Source of the DNA: Gemmatimonadota bacterium
GTDB lineage: Bacteria > Gemmatimonadota > Gemmatimonadetes > Gemmatimonadales > GWC2-71-9
Reading direction: 5' to 3'
Assembly (NCBI GenBank): GCA_025350665.1
Contig: JANXXJ010000020.1
Location: forward strand, 1-32,170
DNA: 32,170 nt
Both the position numbers and the translations under genes were made by a program. Positions 21,893 through 28,549 of the stretch are shown piece by piece. Position 1 is the stretch's first letter. Each line of letters starts with the position of its first letter. The notes under the pieces are model-generated. The model did not search any database. It was not told the origin of the DNA and was given only the letters and a program-made list of their open reading frames with translations.

Positions 21893-22475
21893 GGGAGGCC
21901 CAGAGCATCACATGGTCGATCAGGCGGCCGCCGTGCGGCGTCAGGACGGATTCGGGGTGGAACTGGACGCCGATGGCCGGCTGGTCCCGATGACGGACCG
22001 CCATGACGACGCCCTCCGACTCGGCGATCGCTTCGAGCGGCGCCGGAAGTTCGGCGGCGGCCAGCGAGTGATAGCGACCCACGGGCATGGGGTCGGGCAG
22101 GCCGGCGAAGATGCCCAGGCCGCCGTGGCGGAGCAGCGTGGCCCGGCCGTGGAGCGGGACCGGGCTGCACCGGACCACGCCGCCTAACGCGACGACCAGG
22201 GCCTGATGGCCGAGACACACGCCGAAAATCGGGACTCGGCCGAGCCCGCCGGATATCGCGGCGATGCTGGAACCCGCTGAGGCGGGATCCCCAGGGCCGG
22301 GGGAAATCACCAGGAGCCCGGCGCCCGGCCGGGTGGCATGAGCGAGGATGTCGGCGGCCGGCCGGTCGTTCCGGAAGACCGTGACGTCGGCACCGCGCCG
22401 GGCGAATTCATCGACCAGGTTGAAGGTGAAGGAGTCGATGTTGTCGAGCAGGGTGACGCGGAGCGGCTCAGACAT
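21879..22475 (-). CDS. trpG: Anthranilate synthase component II (glutamine amidotransferase)
   Basis: LLDNIDSFTFNLV; ISPGPGDP; FGVCLGHQALVVALGG; GVQFHPESV. Confidence 0.97.
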   Translation of the reverse strand: MSEPLRVTLLDNIDSFTFNLVDEFARRGADVTVFRNDRPAADILAHATRPGAGLLVISPGPGDPASAGSSIAAISGGLGRVPIFGVCLGHQALVVALGGVVRCSPVPLHGRATLLRHGGLGIFAGLPDPMPVGRYHSLAAAELPAPLEAIAESEGVVMAVRHRDQPAIGVQFHPESVLTPHGGRLIDHVMLWASHAAH

Positions 22476-24048
22476 GGATCAGCGCCTGTTCGGAGGAACG
22501 AATCGCTTCGAGTACCGCCCGGACCTTGGCCCGGGTCTCGGCCGCCTCGGCGTCGGGGTCTGAGTCGAGCACGACACCGGCCCCGGCGCGCACCGTAGCC
22601 ACGCCGTTCCGGACGACGGCCGACCGAATCACGATCGCCGTCTCCAGCGTGCCGTCGTGCCGGAGGTACCCGACCGCCCCGCCGTACCAGCCTCGGCGGC
22701 TCGGCTCATACTCCCGGAGCAGTTCCGCAGCCCGGACCTTGGGCGCGCCGACGAGCGTGCCCATGGGCAGGGTCGCCGCGAGGGCTTCCAGCGCGTCGAT
22801 CCCCGGGGCCAAGGTGCCGCAGACTTCGGACACCAGGTGCATCACGTGGCGATAGCGCTCGACGTCGAGCAGACGGGTCACGGTGCGGGTTCCCGGGGCT
22901 GCCACCCGGGCGACGTCGTTTCGTGCCAGATCGACCAGCATCAGGTGCTCGGCGGATTCCTTGGGATCGTTCCGGAGAGCCACTTCGTGCCGGCGGTCGA
23001 GGTCACTGTCGATCTCGCCTGCGGGGTTCCGGCCCCGGGCCGCCGTTCCCGCGATCGGTACGACCGAGACGCGGCGACTCGGGCCCTCAACTCGGAGACA
23101 GGTTTCGGGCGAGGCGCCGAGGAGCGTGCGCTCTGCCCCCGCGAGGTAGAACAGGTACGGACTGGGGTTCGCCCGGCGGAGCGCGGCGTAGGCGTCGAGC
23201 GGCGAACCGCACGGTGTCCGGAACGTCCGGGACGGTACGATCTGATAGACGTCACCGCTTCGGACGTGGGCCTTGAGACGGCGGACCGTCTCGGCGTACG
23301 CGGCATCGGACTGGTCCGCGGGATCGGGGTCGTCGAGTCGGGGCAGCGCCAGGTCCGGCTGCGGCTCGGTGGAGCCCGTCGCCACGATCGCTGCTTCGAC
23401 GGATGCGAGCAGACGGTGGCCGTCGTGGAACCGGGCGTCGAAGCCGGGGCCGCCCCACGCCGTGGTCACGATCGTCGTGGTTCGGCCGGCGTGATCGATC
23501 ACGACCAGGATGTCGGGCAACCACCATTCGAGCAGCGGCTGGTCAAGGGGGTCGGGCCTCCCGGGGGGAAGGCGCTCGAAGTACTCGATGGCGTCGTAGG
23601 CGATCACGCCGGCCAGCACATGACACCACGGGTTCGGCTCCGCCACGACGCCGGGCTCGAACGCCAGAGCCCGGAGCAGGTCGAGTCCGGATGGCTGGCG
23701 GAACCGGTGCGCCTCGTGGTCGATCGCCCCCCGGCGAATCGGCACGATCGCCCGCCGCGCCACCACCGTGATGGCTCTGGTGGCGGCAAGCCAGGCCAGA
23801 ATGGCATCGCCGTTAGGCGACAGGGCGTCGAGGGTCACGGTTGTCGGTCCGGCCCGGAGCCTGAGGGCCGCGCGGACGCCGAGCAGGCTCCGTTCGCCGC
23901 CGGCTCCCCCGCGATCCGCGGACTCGAGGAGAAACGTGTCGGCCCGGCCCGCGGTCAGGTCCCGATAGAGGGTGAGTGGGTCGGCCGCACCCGCGAGCCG
24001 GCGGACCAGGGGCGTTACGGTCCCGAGAGGGGGCGGCAGCGCGGTCAC
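22468..24048 (-). CDS. trpE: Anthranilate synthase component I
   Basis: VRSGDVYQIVPSRTF; SPETCLRVEG; PIAGTAARGRNP; MLVDLARNDVARV; GTLVGAPKVRAAELL; LLES-X10-S motif. Confidence 0.97.
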   Translation of the reverse strand: MTALPPPLGTVTPLVRRLAGAADPLTLYRDLTAGRADTFLLESADRGGAGGERSLLGVRAALRLRAGPTTVTLDALSPNGDAILAWLAATRAITVVARRAIVPIRRGAIDHEAHRFRQPSGLDLLRALAFEPGVVAEPNPWCHVLAGVIAYDAIEYFERLPPGRPDPLDQPLLEWWLPDILVVIDHAGRTTTIVTTAWGGPGFDARFHDGHRLLASVEAAIVATGSTEPQPDLALPRLDDPDPADQSDAAYAETVRRLKAHVRSGDVYQIVPSRTFRTPCGSPLDAYAALRRANPSPYLFYLAGAERTLLGASPETCLRVEGPSRRVSVVPIAGTAARGRNPAGEIDSDLDRRHEVALRNDPKESAEHLMLVDLARNDVARVAAPGTRTVTRLLDVERYRHVMHLVSEVCGTLAPGIDALEALAATLPMGTLVGAPKVRAAELLREYEPSRRGWYGGAVGYLRHDGTLETAIVIRSAVVRNGVATVRAGAGVVLDSDPDAEAAETRAKVRAVLEAIRSSEQALIHV

Positions 24049-25058
24049 AGGGCCCGCCCCGCCGCGCGGGCGAACGGTTCGAGATCGCGCATTAGCGCCG
24101 CGAACTCGAGATGGTCGAGCGTCTGCTGGCCGTCCGACCAGGCGAGTCTGGGGTCTTGATGGACCTCGATCAACAGGCCGTCGGCGCCGCAGGCCACGGC
24201 GGCCTTCGCCATGGGCGCCACGTAGTCACGGACGCCGGTTCCATGGGACGGATCGACCAGCACCGGCAGGTGACTGCGGGCCTTGATGGCGGGCACGGCG
24301 GTGAGGTCCAGGACGTTGCGGGTCGCGGAATCGAAACCCTGGATTCCCCGTTCGCAGAGAATCACGTTGGGGTTGCCCTCCGCGAGGATGTACTCCGCCG
24401 CCAGCAGGAGATCCTCGATTCTGGCGGCCATGCCTCGTTTCAGCACGACCGGTTTCCGGCTCCGGCCGATCGCCTGCAGGAGCCGGAAGTTCTGCATGTT
24501 GCGGGCGCCGACCTGGAATCCGTCGGCATAGCGATCCACCAGTTCGACATCGGCGGGATCGAGGACTTCGGTCAGGGTCGGCAGGCCGACCTCGTCCGAT
24601 ACCGCCTTGAGGATCTCGAGGCCCTCTCGTCCCAGCCCCTGAAAGGCGTACGGACTGGTCCTGGGCTTGAAGGCCCCGCCGCGGAGGATCCTCCCGCCGG
24701 CTGCCGCCACCGCCCGGGCCGTGGTTGTGAGCTGGCCGGCGCTTTCGACCGAGCAGGGTCCCCCGATCACGACGATACGGTCACCGCCGATCGCGACTCC
24801 GCCCAACGACACGATGGTATCGGCCGGATGGAGCTCGCGGGCCACCAGCTTGTAGGGCGCCAGGATCGGCTTGACGCTTTCGACCAGCGGGTGGCTCTCG
24901 AGGTGAAGGCGCTCGAGAATGCGCTCGTCGCCGAGAGCGCCGAGCACGACGCGTTCGGCGCCAGGCATGTGGAGCGGTTTGAGGCCGACGGCCGCGATGT
25001 CGCGGACGAGTTCTTCCGCGTGCGCCGCGGTGGCGTGCGGTTTGAGGACGATGATCAT
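24045..25058 (-). CDS. aroF: 3-deoxy-7-phosphoheptulonate (DAHP) synthase with N-terminal ferredoxin-like domain
   Basis: MIIVLKPHATAAHAEELVRDIAAVGLKPL; VVIGGPCSVES; LRGGAFKPRTSPYAFQGLG; PVVLKRGMAA; CERGIQGFD; VDPSHGTG. Start at 25058 with AAAAGG upstream; the ORF-track start 25118 lies inside the attenuator terminator. Confidence 0.95.
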   Translation of the reverse strand: MIIVLKPHATAAHAEELVRDIAAVGLKPLHMPGAERVVLGALGDERILERLHLESHPLVESVKPILAPYKLVARELHPADTIVSLGGVAIGGDRIVVIGGPCSVESAGQLTTTARAVAAAGGRILRGGAFKPRTSPYAFQGLGREGLEILKAVSDEVGLPTLTEVLDPADVELVDRYADGFQVGARNMQNFRLLQAIGRSRKPVVLKRGMAARIEDLLLAAEYILAEGNPNVILCERGIQGFDSATRNVLDLTAVPAIKARSHLPVLVDPSHGTGVRDYVAPMAKAAVACGADGLLIEVHQDPRLAWSDGQQTLDHLEFAALMRDLEPFARAAGRAL

Positions 25059-25107
25059 GGCCGTGCCTTTTGCTGTCTGGGGAGACCGCACGGCGGGCCA
25101 CGCAACG

Positions 25108-25135
25108 AAAAAGCCCACCGCTTGCGCGGTGGGCT
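25108..25135 (-). terminator. Intrinsic terminator of the trp attenuator (3:4 hairpin)
   Basis: Minus strand AGCCCACCGC-GCAA-GCGGTGGGCT followed by a run of five T (25112..25108): perfect 10-bp stem, GNRA-type tetraloop. Confidence 0.93.
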
Positions 25136-25155
25136 CCGGGGTCAGGATTCGATGA

Positions 25156-25239
25156 CTATCGACTCAGACGCACGCTTTGCCCCACCGCGAAATCGCGCCA
25201 GGGCCACCACCACTGCGTTGAAACGTTGCGTCCGATCAT
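25156..25239 (-). CDS. trpL: trp operon leader peptide MIGRNVSTQWWWPWRDFAVGQSVRLSR
   Basis: Short ORF with four Trp codons in five (TGG TGG TGG CCC TGG), stop TAG at 25158..25156, located between a good promoter and the terminator upstream of aroF-trp. Confidence 0.9.
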   Translation of the reverse strand: MIGRNVSTQWWWPWRDFAVGQSVRLSR

Positions 25240-25246
25240 GGACATC

Positions 25247-25275
25247 AGGATAGGCGTGCGTGGCTGGACCGTCAA
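25247..25275 (-). promoter_or_regulatory. Predicted housekeeping promoter of the trp leader and operon
   Basis: Minus strand TTGACG (25275..25270), 17-nt spacer, TATCCT (25252..25247). Confidence 0.75.
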
Positions 25276-26441
25276 GGCCGGGCGGCCGCGAACGCCGGTT
25301 CGAGAACCGAGAAGAGCCGGTCCACTTCCCACCACTCGTTGTACACATGCGGGGTGATTCGCAGGGTCCGGCCACCGCGGATGCTGATATGCACGCCCTG
25401 CCGGGTGAGCAACCCGGCCAGTCCGGCGGGCAGCGCTCCGGCGGCCTTGAGGCCGAGGTAGTGGCGGGCGCGAAGTTGGGTGGGGACCGCGGCAAGACCG
25501 AGCGGATCGGCCCGGGTGGCGATGGCGTCGGTGAACGCGCCCGCGGTGGCCGCGATGCGGTCGACCCCCCAGTCCAGAATCTGCTCGAGCGCCGCAGTCA
25601 CGCCGGGAAGCAGCGCGAAGTTGGCCGGTTCGCCGACGTCGAACCGCCGGGCGCCGCGTTGAAAACCGTCCGGGTAGCCGAGGTTGCTGAAATCCTGGGC
25701 ACCGGCGCGGCCAAACCAGTGATGTTCGAGCGGCCGGCCGTTCTGGTGCCGCGGGGCGACGTAGAGGAACCCGGTGGAATAGGGGGACAGCAGCCACTTG
25801 TAGGCGGCCACCACCAGGAAGTCGGGGTCGACCTCGGCAAGCGGGAACGGGCGCGCGCCTAACGATTGGGTCAGGTCGAGCGCCAGGGCGGCCCCAACCT
25901 GGCGGAGCCGGGCGCCGATCCGGACCAGATCGATGGTGGCCCCGTCGATCCAGTGTACCGCCGGCAGGGCGGCCACCGCGGTCCGGTCGTCGATCGCGGC
26001 CAGGATGGCGGCTGTCCAGTCGTGATCGGCGGGGCGGGGTACGGTGACGAGTTCGGCGCCGCCGGCCCGGGCCCGCTCCCGCCAGGTCAGAATGGTCGAT
26101 GGGAACTCCTCGGCCAACACGAGGATCGTCTGCCCAGGCCGGACCGTCAGATTGGCCGACGCCACCGCCATGCCATACGAGGCCGCCGGTACCAGCGCGA
26201 TGTCCTCGGCCGTTGCCGGGGCGCCGAGGAGCGTGGCGAAGGCGGCGCGGGCCTGGTCGGCCAAGCTGAAGAAATCGGCCGGGAACACGGCCCAGGGATG
26301 GCGCTTGCGGTCGACTCCCCCATGGGTCGCTTCTGCGACGGCGTTCGACAGCGGGCCCATGTAGGCGCAGTTCAGGTAGGCGACGTGACCGGGCAGGTCA
26401 AACAGGTGGCGCTGCGAGGGGAGGATGGGCATGCCCACCAT
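25272..26441 (-). CDS. Aminotransferase class V-fold PLP-dependent enzyme
   Basis: HVAYLNCAYMGPLSNAV; ALALDLTQSLGARPFPL; DFLVVAAYKWLLSPYSTGFLYV (PLP-lysine region). Confidence 0.9.
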   Translation of the reverse strand: MVGMPILPSQRHLFDLPGHVAYLNCAYMGPLSNAVAEATHGGVDRKRHPWAVFPADFFSLADQARAAFATLLGAPATAEDIALVPAASYGMAVASANLTVRPGQTILVLAEEFPSTILTWRERARAGGAELVTVPRPADHDWTAAILAAIDDRTAVAALPAVHWIDGATIDLVRIGARLRQVGAALALDLTQSLGARPFPLAEVDPDFLVVAAYKWLLSPYSTGFLYVAPRHQNGRPLEHHWFGRAGAQDFSNLGYPDGFQRGARRFDVGEPANFALLPGVTAALEQILDWGVDRIAATAGAFTDAIATRADPLGLAAVPTQLRARHYLGLKAAGALPAGLAGLLTRQGVHISIRGGRTLRITPHVYNEWWEVDRLFSVLEPAFAAARP

Positions 26442-26501
26442 TCTACCTCAAGCCGCCGATTCGGTGAACTGGTTGCCTGAACCCCGGAACGGCGGCAGTT
26501 T

Positions 26502-26531
26502 TCGTCTCGATTCCTTTCGTTGTTGAGACGA
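26502..26531. promoter_or_regulatory. 7-bp inverted repeat in the 5' region of the S9 peptidase operon
   Basis: TCGTCTC-N16-GAGACGA just upstream of the GGAGG ribosome-binding site and ATG 26549. Confidence 0.4.
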
Positions 26532-26548
26532 TCCCACCGGAGGTCTTC

Positions 26549-28549
26549 ATGTTGTCAAGGCTCAGGGGCGCCGTCCTCTTCGTCGCCCTCCTCGTTCCGG
26601 CGGCCGTTTCCGCCCAGCGACCCATGACCGCCGCCGACGTCATCGGCCTCAAACAGACGTCCGACGCCCAGATTTCTCCGGACGGCCGCTGGATTGCCTA
26701 CGTCGTCTCGGTGGTGGACGAGGCTCAGAACGCCGTCAACAGCGACATCTATCTCGTGGCCGCGGAGTGTCGAGCCCCGTGTGTCCCAATTCGCCTGACC
26801 TCGAGCCCCAAGGCGGATGGCCAGCCTCGCTGGTCGCCGGACGGACGGTGGATCGCGTTCGTCAGCGCGCGCGATGAACGACCGCAGATCTGGCTGATCC
26901 GTCCGACCGGCGGCGAGGCCGAGAAGCTCTCCGATTCGAAGACGGCCGTCCAGTCGATCCAATGGTCGCCGGATGGGAAGCGGATCGCGTTCCTGGCGCC
27001 CCGGCCGGCGACGGCGGACGAGGAGCGGAAGGAGAAGGGGAAGGACGACGCCATCGTCGTGGACCGGGACTTCCGGATGAACCGGCTCTCCGTCATCGAC
27101 GTTCAGAGCCGGAAGGTGACCGATCTGGCCGGCGGCGACCTGCAGATCAACGAGGCGCGGTGGGCGCCCGACGGTACCCGGCTCGCCTATTCGGCCTCGC
27201 CGACGCCGAAGGCGGACGACGGCAGTTCGTCGGACATCTACGTGGTGCCGGCCGAGGGGGGAACAAGCCGGAAGTTGTGGGAGAACCGGGGCCCGGACGC
27301 GGCGCCGCGCTGGTCGCCGGACGGCCGGTGGATCGCGTTCCTGACCCGGGGCGATTCGCTGCGGTCGATCGGGCAGCAGCGACTTGCGGTGATCGCGGCC
27401 GAGGGCGGGGCTCCCCGTTATGTGGCGCCCGGCTTTCTGTACCAGCCAGGGCCGGCGACCTGGGCCCCTGACGGCAATTCGCTCTATTTCACCTCATCGG
27501 TCCGGACCACGTCGCAGTTGTTCTCGGTGCCCGCGGCTGGCGGGGAGCCGGTCCAGATCTCGCGCATCCGAGGCGTGATGGCGGCCCCGACGTTCGCGGA
27601 TGACGGCAGGACGGTCGCCTTCACGTTGGCCACGGTCCAGCAGCCGGGCGAGGTTCACGTCGCCCGCGTCGGGGAGGCCTTCGCGCCGCGGCGCCTGACC
27701 GATCACAATCCCGACCTGGCCGGGATCGCGCTGGGCCGGAGCGACGTGATCCGGTGGAAGAGTAAGGATGGAACCGAAGTCGAAGGGCTGGTGGTCTACC
27801 CGGTCGGGTACGACCCGGCCAAACGGTATCCCACCATGGCGTTCATTCATGGCGGACCGGCCGGCACCTGGACTGAAGGGTTCCCCGGGAACTGGGGCAA
27901 CTTCGCCCACGTGTGGGCCGGCCAGGGCTGGGTCAGCTTCTTCCCGAACATTCGCGGGTCGAGCGGGTACGGCGAGAAATTTCTCTTCGCCAACATCCGG
28001 GACTGGGGCGGCGGGGACTATCAGGACATCCAATCGGGTCTCGACCACCTGATCCGGACCGGCGTCGCCGATTCGACTCGGCTGGGCCAGAGCGGCTGGA
28101 GCTACGGCGGGTACATGACCGCCTGGACCCTCACGCAGACCAACCGTTTCAAAGGCGTGATGGTGGGCGCGGGCCTCACCAACATGTACTCGATGTACTC
28201 GACCAACGATCTTCAGACCCTGCTGGAGCAGTATTTCGGCGGCGAGCCGTGGAACGACGAGCAATCCTTCCGCCGGGCCTCGGCGATGATGAACATCAAG
28301 AAGGCGCGGACGCCGACTTTGATCATGCATGGGCAGCAGGACACCCGGGTTCCGATCGGGCAGGCGCAGGAGCTTTACATGGGACTCAAGAAGAACGGGA
28401 TCCCCGTGACGCTGGTCTTCTTCCCCCGCGAGGGGCACGGTCTGGGCGAACCCCGCCACCAGGTCGACAAGATGAAGCGGGAGTACGCCTTCTTTTCCAA
28501 GACCGTTCTCGGGGTCGACGTGAAAGAGAAACAGGAGCTGGTACCATGA
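26549..28549 (+). CDS. S9 family peptidase (prolyl oligopeptidase/DPP family), secreted
   Basis: Signal peptide, SPDGRWIAF beta-propeller repeats, GQSGWSYGGYMTAW nucleophile, HGQQDTRVPIGQA Asp, REGHGL His; GGAGG RBS. Confidence 0.96.
   Translation: MLSRLRGAVLFVALLVPAAVSAQRPMTAADVIGLKQTSDAQISPDGRWIAYVVSVVDEAQNAVNSDIYLVAAECRAPCVPIRLTSSPKADGQPRWSPDGRWIAFVSARDERPQIWLIRPTGGEAEKLSDSKTAVQSIQWSPDGKRIAFLAPRPATADEERKEKGKDDAIVVDRDFRMNRLSVIDVQSRKVTDLAGGDLQINEARWAPDGTRLAYSASPTPKADDGSSSDIYVVPAEGGTSRKLWENRGPDAAPRWSPDGRWIAFLTRGDSLRSIGQQRLAVIAAEGGAPRYVAPGFLYQPGPATWAPDGNSLYFTSSVRTTSQLFSVPAAGGEPVQISRIRGVMAAPTFADDGRTVAFTLATVQQPGEVHVARVGEAFAPRRLTDHNPDLAGIALGRSDVIRWKSKDGTEVEGLVVYPVGYDPAKRYPTMAFIHGGPAGTWTEGFPGNWGNFAHVWAGQGWVSFFPNIRGSSGYGEKFLFANIRDWGGGDYQDIQSGLDHLIRTGVADSTRLGQSGWSYGGYMTAWTLTQTNRFKGVMVGAGLTNMYSMYSTNDLQTLLEQYFGGEPWNDEQSFRRASAMMNIKKARTPTLIMHGQQDTRVPIGQAQELYMGLKKNGIPVTLVFFPREGHGLGEPRHQVDKMKREYAFFSKTVLGVDVKEKQELVP

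Larger units (their letters stand above)
25108..25239 (-). ncRNA. trp attenuator leader RNA
   Basis: Helix 1:2 GCCC(25204-25201)/GGGC(25182-25179) plus CGCG(25197-25194)/CGCG(25189-25186); helix 2:3 CGCGGTGGG(25189-25181)/CCCACCGCG(25133-25125); helix 3:4 is the terminator. They are mutually exclusive and region 1 overlaps the Trp codons. Confidence 0.88.
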
